Assembly: GCA_026874595.1 (NCBI GenBank)
Contig: CM049310.1
Coordinates: forward strand, 66,418,056 to 66,482,055
Direction of reading: 5' to 3'
Length of the DNA stretch: 64,000 bases
From: Sipunculus nudus
Taxonomy: Eukaryota > Annelida > Sipuncula > Golfingiida > Sipunculidae
This document shows positions 1 through 12,471 of this stretch, piece by piece. Every line of letters begins with the position of its first letter. Position 1 is the first letter of the stretch. A model generated the notes under the pieces. That model was not told the origin of the DNA, ran no database searches, and saw nothing but the letters and a program-made list of their open reading frames with translations. The translations under genes were made by a program, and so were the position numbers.

Positions 1-3000
1 ATATTACCAAAACTTAATGTCATCATTTTATCTCATTTTTACTTGAGGCCCTCTAAGATGGCATCTGTGGATAGCTTTAAGGCCCTTAAATTACATGATT
101 GCGAAACAATTATAGATATATCCCCACATGACCAGCCTAGACCCACTGCAATTTAAAGAATATTTAACTCATGCAATTCTTGTGTCACCGTTTCCATTGT
201 TTGTCAATGCAGTTTATGTCACACAGCTGTAGGACACGCCGTCAGTATATTTTAACTCTTTATTCATAACAAATATGAAGTTTTAGTATATGACACATTA
301 CTTTTCATATTCGATTTATAAAGAATTTTTGAAGGAACTAACCCGAGTTAAAAGGTGTGGAGCTTGTGAAGTGTTGAGCATTAATTAAAATGAATATATT
401 ATTCCATAATTCATACCTTACATATTTTTATATTTTTTTCTCAAATTATGTAAAGTCTTGCGGGAAAAAGGTGTCATTTATAAAATTCTGTTTCTGCCCA
501 TGCACAAATATAATCCTTTCCATGCCCAGGAACTCACCATATCACTATCTAATGAGGAGCGATATATTTTTTTAAATGACCTGTGACATAGTGTTTCACT
601 TGACAGCTATGTGTTGGTTATGCCACTAAAAATACAGTGTATTTTCTATTGGTGCCAGATACAGCATACCTACATCTATATTTTAATAGGCTTGTGAATA
701 GAAAACATTTCATAATTTCATTTCAGAACACTTTTACAATCACAGAGGCAGACATGTTTCATTTATGCTTTATTAGTCTTTATTAAGTTAATGACTTCAT
801 AATTGCAGTATAAGCAGCGTACTGCCGAAAGTGTTTTGGTGTGTGTGTCTCTCGGTGCCTACTGTACATGAAACAAGAAACTTAGTATTAATGAACACAA
901 TCAGAGGAACCATGCACAGACCACCTCATTCTGTGCCATCTGGAATGTGTATCAGTCAGCACCTGTGCCCGACACTTGTATATCTTGATATTTTAATTGA
1001 CCTCGGGCAATTAATGGCATCCTGTGGTTTGATTCATAGCTAGCATAGACCGTAGAGCCAAGTAGATGTGAGCCCAAGGGTCTTTAACTTTATTATGTTA
1101 AGAGTCACAGGAAAGTACCTCCCTTACAAGTCCGGTTCACATTGTGCTCATAGCAGTAGATTCCTTTGTATTTATACTTCTTTCCAGATGCTTTTAACAA
1201 AATTTGTTTGTAAGCATCCACAAATTTGAAGTGGATAAATGTAACAACTGACAGGTCTGTGTTGCTGTACATAGCCATGGTGAGTGAGCACGTGCTCCCT
1301 GTTATTCCCAGTAAGCCTCGCTTTCGCTAGCTGATTAATTATTCATGAGGAATTGAAATCCATGTGTCATTACAACCTGGAGTAATCATCTGGAAACAAA
1401 TTTGTGTGGATGGACAGATGTACAGACAGACAGACAAAAAGACAGACTGGGTGATTACTATATGGCATCCACTTGTGATCAATAAACACACCAGGTTTTG
1501 GGACACTAAATGTAATTACAGCTGAGAAACTGACTTGATTGTTGTTATTTCATAGTTAAAAAATAGAAAAATATTCGTTAAAATAACAAAATATACAGAT
1601 GGCGCTACCACATTTCGGGAACTGACAAAACTAGTCATGGTCAATATTCAAGGCAAGATTCATGACAATCCATGCATTAATTAGCAAGATATTGAAGATT
1701 TTGTATTATATTTTTGATTATTCTGGGGGGTACTTTCAAGCCCCATCGCTCGGAGGATATAGGTAACAGTGACCTAATTTCAGGTTTCCAAGGAGATTTT
1801 TTTATTGACCTCCTTGGATGTTAACTTAGAAGTTTCTATGACCAGCAGTTACGATTTGTGCCCTGCTAACGGACGGCCAGACGACCGGACGGTCGGACGG
1901 ACGACGGACAAAGCGCCATTCCTATACCTCAGTTGACTAAAAATTGATGCTTGCATTTTTCTTCTCCCATCTTGGAAAAATGGCGGCCATATTTTAACCA
2001 GAGTTACCAGTTTATATCACTAAAAAACCGACATTTTAGACAAGGTAAGGCAAGTACAATTTCATAATCCTTAATCATTTTCTTGATTTGTTCGAAGGTA
2101 ATTTTTTCCTATAGAATCAAATACTGCTATCAAATTAGGTGTACTTTACTTCTTAAATTAGATAATAAACATAAATGTGCATATTTGAATGAATTAGTGG
2201 AATTAATTATACAATAAATATAGATTTTGGTTTTATGGAAAATAAATAAAGTATTTCGGGTACAAAACATTCAAATATGATTAAATGTAATGTATGTCTG
2301 TATACAATCATCCTTTTTTAATAATAAAATGCAGATAAATAATGCAAATTGGAGAAAATTATTAAAATTTAAGGTAGTGGTCTTTTCATGAGAAAATCAT
2401 AAGGTAAATAGTTGCTAATAGTTAACTTATTAGCGGTAATATGTTCAATTATTGATTGTGAAAAATGTAATAATTGTATTTAATTTCTAAAGGTAACATA
2501 CATATTTGTGACACTTATTAACTTAGTTTCGTATATATGAACACCCTGCATGCATGTTTCCAATGGGAATAGCGACACTGATTTTATTATTATTAAATTG
2601 AATGTAATTTAGAAACATTTATTAAATGGATAAAATATTTGCTTACTTAGGTAATTGGTCTTTTCCTCTAGTTGTCCAGTGAATAAACTTAGCTAATTTG
2701 CATATGTATTAAGCAAATGAGATTAAAGTTAGTGGTCCTTCCAAAGAACATCATAACTTAAACAATTGCTAATTATTTCACTTTACGGCTATTTCAATAG
2801 TTGTTTATTATTTCGCTTGTCAGCCAATATGTGTTGTAATTCATTTTTAAAACTAATCTCCATATCTCTGTTATTCATTAACTAGTTTGCATATATAAAT
2901 ATATTTACCAAATTTGGATAACGACACTGATTGGAAAATTAAAAAGAAATGATGTTATTTGAGAGCATTTATTCAGTGTGATTAAATGGTTTGTCTGGTA

Positions 3001-3337
3001 CCAATTAAGTTGTCCAGTTGATAAATGATTTACCAATTTGCGCATGCAACAGCTGGTCAAATTATAATCAGTTGTTGGGCGTTGCAAAATAATACATCCA
3101 TTCGTTATTGATGCCAAGGAGGGCGAGGCTTAAATTTGACATTTGCTTTATAAATAAATCAACTTGATACACCAAATTAGGGAAATATTTTAATTCAAGC
3201 ATAACAGCATAAATCAACTAGCATACGGGTAGTCCACAAGCGACTACGTGTATATCCGCCGAAATCAGATTGGGATGGGTGAAGAGAGCATGGATTGAGT
3301 GGCAAGGGGAAATAGAGTGAGATGTGTTGTATACTAG
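1..3337. other. AT-rich noncoding DNA, no gene seen
   Basis: I find no convincing exon, RNA gene or mobile-element end here. Short low-complexity tracts are present: an ACAG/GACA run near 1415-1446 and a GGACG-type run near 1867-1912. A single degenerate GATGGCGCTA word sits near 1600. The stretch is strongly AT-rich with many short homopolymers, as expected of intergenic invertebrate DNA. Confidence 0.6.
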
Positions 3338-4140
3338 CATGGATGTCTGCCACCTAAACATGATTGTATATGGCGCCACTTGTTATTTAAAAGAGAAAGC
3401 TATCCAAGATGAATACGTATGCAAATATCCAGGTGGATAAGTCATACTACTGCTGAGTTATGAGTGATTTTTACCCTAGGCAGATGATAAGATGGACACA
3501 ATGCAAAAATGGTCTTTAGTTGGGCCACCAAATTTGTATAAGTTGTAGAGCTATGTAAGATCTATATTTATGCAAAATATCAGGCCTATATTTCAAACCA
3601 GTCCATAGATATAAGCATGGATGTCTGCAGCGTAAAGGTGAATGAAGGTGACACCACCTGCCACAAAATCGAGAAAGCTATCCAAGATATACACATATGC
3701 AAACTCTTTGGAGGATAAGTCAAACCACTGCCAAGATATGAGTGATTTTATCCCATGGCAGACAAACAGAAGGAGGCTGTGCAAAAATGGTTGCAATTGC
3801 GTCACCAGTTTGCGTATGATAAAGGACTATGTGAGATCTATACACATGCACAATTTCACGCCGATATGTCTTACCAGTCCTGAGATATAAGCATGGATGT
3901 CTGCGTAAACATAAATGTAGGTGGCGCCACCTGCAATAAAATAAAAAAGCTATCCGGGGTCTATATGCATGCAAAATTTCAGGTGGATAAGTCCAACCAC
4001 TACAGATATATGACAGATTTTAACCCAAGGAAGACGAACGGATGGACGTAGTGCAAAAAATGGTAGCAGGTGGCACTATTTTTTTTGTATGATATAAATC
4101 TTTCCAAGAGCTACACTGGTGCAAAATTTTAGCCCGATCG
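3338..4140 (+). repeat. 277-bp tandem repeat, about 2.8 units
   Basis: Units begin with the phrase AGCATGGATGTCTGC near 3338, 3613 and 3892, giving a period of about 274-279 bp. Each unit continues with a GGTGGCGCCACC-type palindrome, AGAAAGCTATCC, a ATGCAAA..TTTCAGGTGGATAAGTC block and a GTGCAAAAATGG block. The third unit carries the perfect palindrome AGGTGGCGCCACCT (3919-3932); the others are decayed. Frames crossing the units differ between copies, so it is noncoding. Confidence 0.85.
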
Positions 4141-7100
4141 GTCAAACGAAAATGCGTGGGTTGATGTATGAAAGCAGACGCACAGATGGACGTACTGGAG
4201 AGAAGAAAGGTCAGAGGTCAACACAAAATATCTTGGCATCAGTTCACATGTCACCCGATAATAGGGTTAAGTTTCGGAAAAATCGGTCCAGTGGTCTCAG
4301 AGTTTTATACCACAAACGAACGCGGCAGCGGCGGAACCTGGTCATAAACATAATATCCACAAAACTTTGTTTGGGCGGATACAAGAAAATATGGAACAGA
4401 GAATGCAAACTTTATGCGTGTAATGATTGGCTGAAAGTAAATTAATATGATATTCTTTCCAGTTGTATTGATATTTGCATGATTGCGATTGGATGTATTC
4501 ACATGGCTCAATTTGCAATTAAATGAGCTGCTTGTTCCGTGTCCAAGTAATAAGACAATGTGGTCAAAGAAGATAACAATGTGAACCATCTTAACAAGAA
4601 CAGTAACCGCTGCTTGATATGGGTCACTCTATTAGCATACAAATAACAAAAAATACGGTGTTTGAGTTTACTTCATTGACAAGAGTGATAAGTGGTTAAT
4701 GAAATTGACGTTATATTAATTACAGACACTTGATGTATATATGTATATAGAAATATAAGCGTGTCAGTGTTTTAGGATAAAAGACTAGTACATGCTTCCA
4801 TTAAAGTCTATTGATTTTGACAGGCCAGAATATAAGCCCTGAAATTACATTTATTATTCTCACATGTAACAGAAATATAAACTTTCAGTGTACAGTTTGC
4901 TGTACACATTGTAACAAATACATTTAATGTAAACCCATGTCATTCTTGAATTTCAACATACTATACACGCGAGTGCATATTTTTTTACGTCATATAAAAG
5001 TCCAAGGCCGCTTGCATTTATTATTCGCTGTCCCACCTATTTGAAGTGTATTATTATAGGTGTCTAGCCGGTTGCGATGAAAATAATAAAATACATATCA
5101 TTTATTTTGATTAATATAATAACAAATTTATTATAATGTGATTTAACCTACATTATCACACTAGTAATGTAAACGTGATTGCAAATGTGTTTTGCAAATT
5201 TTGTATCAGTCTGTATCCAATAAACTATTCATTTGGTGAAGCTTATTGCGTAAATGTTACTTATGGATAAATAAGTATATTTAATTATTAATAGAACGCT
5301 GCAAACTTTGACAAAATGGACATGTTCTTGACCATTAAATGATAATCCAGAGCAGTTCAGTTTCCACAAGTAAAGTAAGGATGTTAAAACATTCATAAAC
5401 TAGATATTTCCTGGATCTATGGATATGCACATTTTCAGGCCAATAGGGCAAATCACTCCTCAAAAAGGGCATTACTTTATTCTACAACTAGGGAACAAGG
5501 GGTTTCGACGCTCAGCTGTATTTGTCTATAAGGATATTTAAAAGATTTTTTTTTTCAGAATGACGGTCCTATGACCTTAACCAATGACCTTGTGACGAAA
5601 TTTATAAGAATTTTTTATCCTTGAACTTGCAGCATTTAGCACTTATTCCTGGGTGCACTTGACCTCATTCTGCGGTTACCATGGTGACCTATTTTATAGT
5701 AAAAATCTTGGCATCTACGTTAACATTTTTAACTTTGTCATTTTTAAGGCTAGAGAGGTCTAGTTTTTTTCTGTGATATAGGATTTACTTAAGATTGCAT
5801 GATTTTTGTCAGGATTTGGGAAATGGCCACTAGGGGGTGCTTTAAGACCTTGTTGCGAGATTTCATTAACGACGCTCTAGAGGCCCTCAGTTTTGAAATA
5901 ATCTCTTCAAAACTCATACATTATATGTTTAAAGACCGGGTTCCACTATAAATACCAGGGGGCGTTCCTGGGCAACATGGAGTTTAACATAATATCTGCA
6001 ACTGTTCACTTGGGCTCTGACTATATTTTGAGTATTACCTGGGAACAAAGTTGTTATCTGAGCTGGATTTTGGCAGACATGTTCCTAATACTATTAATTA
6101 TGTTTCATGTATGAAGTTATGTGGTTTCTGCAGGAAAATGATTTATATGTGCCCATGCCAGTCCCAGTTCAAATTTAGCGGGGGAGGTGCAAAGTCACAG
6201 CAGGCGCCAATCAGATGGCAGCCAGTATGTATATAAACAACAGCACGTGGCCTCCTGTAAAGGCAGGGTATGCTGTGTCATTAGTCGGTTCAAAATGCTG
6301 GTACTCACCAAATCATATCCTTGCTAAAAACTGATCATTGTGCATATTTTAATTTTATTCCATAATGGCTCTGAAATAATTGAATTGATAAAGCAGTTTA
6401 TATCCAAATTTTGTCATAAATAACACCTACATGACACAGAATGGGAGCACATACTACACAGCAGGCAGGTATTTCCTACACCAGTTTTCAACAGTGTGAA
6501 GCTGTGCTGCTGCAGGACTGAATAAAAGTCTGGGTCAGTGTAGTGTAAGGCCATGGACCTGGGATATGAACCAGATTTGGTTATTTAAATAATTTAGGGA
6601 ATTTCTCAATACAGACAAAACACACATAGGCCTACATATTTAATATAATTGACTGAGTCATATTTAAATGAAACTAACAGTATTTTATCATAAGTTCTTG
6701 TTACAGAAATACTAAATAAAGTCTAAATAAATTTGAAATGAAATATGCTCGAAAAACCTTATTAACCACTGAATTTCTTTGTGCTGCCTTTGAACCCTGC
6801 CTTCTAGCTTGTACACATCTTTCAATCCAATCATTAATCTTGATTTACCCTTGGGGGGCCAGGCTAGCAAGGTGACAAGCACAGAGCCAGCAAATTTGGT
6901 GTGCTGGTGTATACATATTACACAGGCAGCTGTACTAAGGGGGTATCTGTTTGGTATCAGTTGATTAGTATCCCCTTCCTCTGACTATTCAAAAGACTTG
7001 TATTCCACAGCAGTCACATATATTTCAAAATCTTTGCCATGCCATTCAAATATAAAATATGTATAGGGATCCAAGGAGACATTAAGTTGTTTTCTGATTC

Positions 7101-7639
7101 ACACTTACACACTTACTGACTGAGCCAGTACAAAAGAATAGACCACGTATGTCATGCAGTAAACCACTTGCACTGACTGAATGCTGTGTGAAAAGCTGGA
7201 CCCTGGCTGTCAGTCACAGTCACATGACCTATCGTGTTACAAGGGAAAACCCCAAGTGAACCACTGGGATCAGAATCCCGGCATTTAAAAGAAATATCTC
7301 GAAGGGTATTTTTAATTTTTGGAATATATCCACCAGGGGGCGCTGCAGTGCAAACTCTTCGAAATATGAGTTTTGTCTCATAGATTCAAAACTATAAACA
7401 ATGTCTCAACTTTTATAACAGAATCTGAAACTACAGCCGAAGGGCTTATTCCTTGATACACTTGACCTCATTCTACCATTACCATGGTGACCTATTTTAG
7501 AGTAAAACTCTTGGTCTTTACTTAAGCTTTTGTAACTTTGTCATTTTTAAACTAAGGAGGTGTAGATTTTTGCATCACGTAGAGTTCAGTTAGTGTTACA
7601 AGCTTGTTCCCTATCTGTCCGTCTTTCTTTCTAATTTTA
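4141..7639. other. AT-rich intergenic DNA with degenerate repeat relics
   Basis: No gene is supported. Two relics of the family that dominates the window are recognisable, near 5640-5960 and 7300-7580. Both contain CACTTGACCTCATTCT, a GGTTACCATGGTGACC word and a CTCF-like box (ATGGCCACTAGGGGGTGC near 5823, ATCCACCAGGGGGCGCTG near 7328). Open frames here are short and have no conserved features. Confidence 0.55.
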
Positions 7640-9420
7640 ACTTCCGGCAAACGCACAACCTATGGTCGTTTAGTTTGTTGCTTGCCGGAATCAAAGATTT
7701 CGGCAAGCATATTGGTCAGTTGCGTATGTCTGTTTGTTACTTGCCGGAATCAAAGATTTCGGCAAGTATATTGGTCAGTTCCGTATGTTTGTTTGTTGCT
7801 TGCTCGAAATCTTCGATTTTCGCAAGCATGTTGGTCAGTTCCGTATGTTTGTTGCTTGCCGGAAATCTTCGATTTTCGCAAGCATGTTGATCAGTCCCGT
7901 ATGTTTGTTGCTTGCCGGAATCAAAGATTTCGGCAAGCATATTGGTCAGTTGCGTATGTCTGTTTGTTGCTTGCCGGAATCAAAGATTCGGCAAGCATGT
8001 TCATCACCCGCGTATGTTTGTTTTTCTGTTTGTCTGTTTGTCTGTCGGTCTGTGCTCTACTGGCCACAATTTTGCACCAATCGTTCTGAAACTTATAGGT
8101 AAAGTGTACGATCTGTTCTCCTCGGAGCCTATTGTTTTTGGTCATGATCGGTCAAAGGTCAAAGTCAGGGTCACCAAAAAACCTAAAATATTTATTTTCT
8201 TCATATCTTCGTCAATAATAATCGTAGCCGCATAATCTGTAGCTCATTTTATTCCTCCTTATGTTAGCTTTTCAAGTGTTAGCAAATTTTTCCGGTGAAT
8301 GGTTACCATGGTAACGTATTTTTTGCGGGAAAATCAGAAAATTTCGAAAATTTCCCTCCAAATTTCTCATTTTTTAAGTTAGAGAGGTCTAGTTTTTTGC
8401 ACTGTGTAGCATTGAATATGCTCTGTGTGAAATAAATGCAAGTCTCGCAAAATCTCGCGCCATTTGTCGTCAAATGAGACTTTTCGAGATTTCATTAAAT
8501 ACGATTTAGAGGTGGCAGTTTTACAGCTAAAGTTCTGAAAGTGACATATTTTCTGTTTTTCTGTATTATCTCGAACTTGTTTTTCCATTTTTCGAAAATA
8601 GCCACCAGGGGGCGTGGTACTGGAAACACTACAACTTATCATTTTTCCGCAATATCTAAAAAAATATTTGGCATATAACCAATTTTTTTGTCGCATCTAA
8701 AACTAGGATCATTGCCTTATTCCTTTGTATATATAGCCTTGTGCTGCGGTTACCATGGTTACCAAATTTTGGGGTAAAACTTGGCAATCTGAAAACATGA
8801 TGTTTTTGGCTTTTATCTCTGTTAATATTTATGCTACAAGGGTCTAGTTTTTTGCATAAGGCAGCATTCCCTTGGTTATCAGTCATTCAATTGCAGGTCT
8901 CGTCAAATCTCGCTCGGTTTATTGCCAAACGAGAAATTACGAGATTTCACAGAAATGCTTATAACTTGATCACGATTAATGCCAAAATGGAGTAGTTTTC
9001 TGCATTTGGTAGCATCACAGAAGCCGGACATGATTATTCTGCAAATCTCGCCACATCTCGTATCATCTCCCGCCAAACGAGAATATTTTAGATTTCGAAC
9101 AAATGTCTTTATCTCGGTCATTTTCATGCTAGATATTTTATTTTTCTATTGTTCAAGAATCATTTGACTAGTTTTAAGTGACAAAAGTGAATATCTCGTA
9201 AAATCTCGCACCAATTGTCGTCAAACGAGAACACAGGACCATTTAAACAAATGCCTATAATGCTGTCATTTGTTACACTACAGACATATAGTTTTCAGCA
9301 TGTGACAGCGTCTGACACTCTCAGTCACATTATGTGTTTATATAGCATTTCTCGTCAAATGTCACCTCGTTTTTTATCAAATGATGAAGATACATCCAAT
9401 TGCCGTGAGCACAAGTGGCT
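7640..9420 (+). repeat. Composite cassette 1 (diverged head)
   Basis: It opens with a diverged head (CCGGCAAACGCACAACCTATGGTCG) followed by a hairpin cluster and a TTTG/TCTG microsatellite. Then come a GGTCAAAGGTCAAAGTCAGG string near 8150, a perfect X-box-like palindrome GTTACCATGGTAAC at 8302-8315 and a first nested palindrome near 8446. A CCACCAGGGGGCGTGG box follows near 8602. A second GGTTACCATGGTTACC lies near 8749, with further nested palindromes near 8906, 9045 and 9207. The order matches later cassettes. Confidence 0.8.
7678..8000 (+). repeat. Hairpin unit cluster, 6 units
   Basis: Six imperfect copies of an about 60-bp unit, each with a left arm TGCTTGCCGGAAATC-like, a 3-nt loop and a right arm GATTTCGGCAAGCA-like. 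The link between units is ATATTGGTCAGTTGCGTATG or ATGTTGGTCAGTTCCGTATG. Loop variants TTC (with GAAATC/GATTT) and AAA (with GGAATC/GATTTC) are mixed in this cluster. Confidence 0.9.
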
Positions 9421-9684
9421 TCAGCGTTGACCGGTAAGTGCCGGCAAGGCCATTACAGTTGAAAGTTGGCGTGCGCGGTCGTCCATGAATTTCACAAAGC
9501 AACATTGAATAGAGGACAAAAGCCGCAAAATTTGAATTGAACACATCTGTTATTTTCTTTGTGTCCCCTTGTGGGGCCATTTGTTTTGCCAGGAACCACT
9601 GGCAAATCTTTCAAACCAGGGACGGATCCCCGATTTTGAAGTTGGGTGTGTCAAAATATGGGCGGATCCCTGGTTTAGCAGTTG

Positions 9685-9706
9685 GGGGGGCGGGGGGGGG
9701 GGGGCG
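9685..9706 (+). repeat. Poly-G tract
   Basis: A G-run of about 20 nt interrupted by one C. It is flanked on the right by the first unit of a 219-bp tandem duplication. Confidence 0.9.
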
Positions 9707-10140
9707 CAGGGTTTAAATTTTAATTATACATCAAATATTTATAATTAAAAAATATAATATTTCGAAACTTATTTTTTTTTTCTTTTAGAAAATAGCCGCC
9801 AGATGGCGCTGCCGCAATCATTATTCTGCCATATCTCCAAAACTATACACACTGGCACAACATTGATTGCAGCATATGATACTAGAATTTAATGCGTTTA
9901 TCCTCGTGGGGACTCTGTCATATTCTGCAGGGGTTAAATTTTAATTATCAATCAAATAAAATAATAAAAAAGATCTGGGAACCTATTTTTTTTTCCTTTT
10001 AGAAAATAGCCGCCAGATGGTGCTGCAGCAATCATTATTTTGCCATATCACGAAAACTATAGACAGTGTCACAACATTGATTGCAGCATCTGAAACAAGA
10101 TTTAATGCGTTTATTCTCGTGGGGACACTCTCATATTCTT
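9707..10140 (+). repeat. 219-bp tandem duplication
   Basis: Two adjacent units start with GGTTTAAATTTTAATTAT (about 9709) and GGTTAAATTTTAATTATC (about 9930). Each continues with AGAAAATAGCCGCCAGATGG, a CATTATT..GCCATATC block, ACAACATTGATTGCAGCAT and TTTAATGCGTTTAT..CTCGTGGGGAC. The CTCF-like GCCGCCAGATGGCGCTG is intact in unit 1 (about 9794) and has one change in unit 2 (about 10011). Confidence 0.85.
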
Positions 10141-10279
10141 CCATTACCATGGGGACCTAATATACGTTACAATTATATTCTTCTTTTTCTTAAAATTCAA
10201 AATATGGAGTTTTATTCTAATAGACGGTTTTCCATTCTCCATGACAGGAGTACATGGCCTTCACATGGAGTTTTTTCCC

Positions 10280-10311
<32 letters not shown>

Positions 10312-10454
10312 ACTCATCTGCGACTTTTGAAAATCAGCATAACCACACAAAATTGTGCTTCTGTTTCCGCCATAATTGGGATTATTCATTTGAACAGTTC
10401 CAAATATAACCTGACTGTCTTCTGTATGTTGTCTCCTAGTTTGAATTTCGTATT

Positions 10455-12400
10455 TCCGCTTCCGGCAAGCGTTCGACCTCTGGTCGTCTAGTCTGTTTGT
10501 TTGTCTGTCTGTTTGTTTGTTTGTCTGCACTCTCCTGGCCACAATTTTGCCACAATCACCTTGAAACTTTCAGAGATGATGGAGAATTAAATTTCTAGGT
10601 GCCCTATTGTTTTTTGTCAAAATAGGTCAAAGATCAAGGTCAAGGTCATCAAAACTTCTCAAAACGGTTTTTTCTTCATATCTTTGTGACTAATAGTCGT
10701 ATCTACTTCAACAATAGCTCATTTTAATTGTCATTCCAAAGCCTGTCATCTGGTGTGTAGCTGACTCAAATTTGCCGTAACCATGGTTACATATTTTGGG
10801 GGAAAAGTGATGATATTTGAAAATAAGGGGTCTTATTTTTCTATCTTTGTCAGTTTTAAAGCTAGAGTGATCTAGTTTTTTGCATCAGGTAGCATTCAAC
10901 TAGTACTACAAGATTTTATTACAAGTCTTGCAGTGTCTTGTAAAATATCTCGTGAATAGAGATATTTCGAGATTTCATTCATCTTGCGCCAAAGGCCACA
11001 TTATTGCAGGAATCTTTTTGAAACTGACATATTATAAGTCCTACACTAGTATCTCGAAATTGTTTTTTCATTTTTTAAATAGGGCCGCTAGGGGGCGCTG
11101 GATGCGAACCTCCCGAACATATCTGTTTTGGCCATATCTCCAAAATTATAAGCGTCAATTACATAAACTATACCTTATTTTCTTTCTCTGAGTCTTCTCC
11201 ATAACCTAGTGTAGTCATCTGGTCAAAATTTTGTGACACTTTGTCAGTGTGTCTGTCTGTTTGTCAGTTGTAGTCAAATTAGCCTGCTTGCTCTTGCGTC
11301 TCACATATAGCATTCTACAGGCCACAGTTTTTAAAGAAGCATTTTGAAACTATTACATCTTAAGTCTTACATTAATATCTCGAAACCAACTTTCCTTTTC
11401 CGGATATGGCCGGTAGGGGGCGCTGAACTCGAACCTCTCCCAACATATCATGCTTTGGCAATATCTCCAAAACTATAAACCTCAGTTACATGAACTGTGG
11501 CCTTTTTCTTCCTTTGAGTTTTCTCCATAACCTGGAGTAGTCATCTTGACTCAATCTTGAGTCACTTTGTCAGTGTTTTCGTCTGTTTGTCAGTTGTTCT
11601 CAAATTCGCCTGCTTGTTGGCTCTTGCGTCTCACATATAGCATTCTATAGGCCACAGTTTTGACGGAATCCTTTTGAAAGTATTACATCTTATGTCTTAC
11701 ACTTATATCTAGAAATGAATTTTTCATTTTCCGGATATGGCCACCAGTGGGCGCTGCACACGACCCTCACACACATACCATTGTATTGGCCATATCTCTA
11801 CACCCAAAGCCTCAGTTACATAAACCATAGCTTATTTTCTTCCTTTGAGTCTTTTCCATAACCTGATTAAGGCATCTGGTTTCAATCTTCTGTCACTTTG
11901 TCAGTGTGTCCATCTGTTTGTCCGTTATCCTCAAAGTCGCCTGCTTGCTGGTTCTTACGCCTTACATATAGCATTCTACAGGCCACAGCTTTGACGGAAT
12001 CCTTTTGAAACTGGGACATCTCATGTCAGACACTAATATTACGAAACGCATTTGTCGTCTTCGGAATATGTCCGCTAGAAGGCGCTACAGTCGAGCCTCC
12101 CAAGTATATCGTTAATTCGCCATACCTCCAAAACTATAAATCTAAATTACATAAGTTATAACTCATTTTCTTCCTTTGAATCTTCTCAATCACTAGGTTA
12201 TGTCATCTGGTGTCAATCTTGTCTCACAAAGTCACTATGTCTGTCTGTTCGTCTTTTGTTGTCAGCTTTGCTTGCCTGTTCTTTTGTCTTATATGTCATT
12301 CTACAGGCCACATATTCTCAGCATTGTCCCTGAGAGTCATTCCATTAATAGAAAACCGACAATATGTTCTGTCTGTCCGTCTGTGTTTCACTTCCGAATT
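10455..12400 (+). repeat. Composite cassette 2
   Basis: Head CTTCCGGCAAGCGTTCGACC with palindrome CGACC..GGTCG and CTAG. It is followed by a TTTG/TCTG microsatellite without hairpin units, the GGTCAAGGTCAAGGTCATC string near 10633, CCGTAACCATGGTTAC near 10777 and a nested palindrome near 10937. Four about 330-bp monomers then carry CTCF-like boxes near 11084, 11408, 11737 and 12067. A GTCTGTCTGTCT microsatellite precedes the cassette near 10279-10315. Confidence 0.85.
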
Positions 12401-12432
12401 CCGGCAAGCGTTCGACCTATGGTCGCCTAGTT

Positions 12433-12471
<39 letters not shown>

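Noticed and set aside
4119-4445. 108-aa frame with RRTDGRTGEKKGQR
   Set aside because: Typical of translated dispersed noncoding repeats in such genomes; no start context, domain or neighbouring exon.
7678-8000. CRISPR-like array of about 60-bp units
   Set aside because: Linkers between hairpins are repeated, not unique, no cas-like gene exists, and the surroundings are animal DNA.
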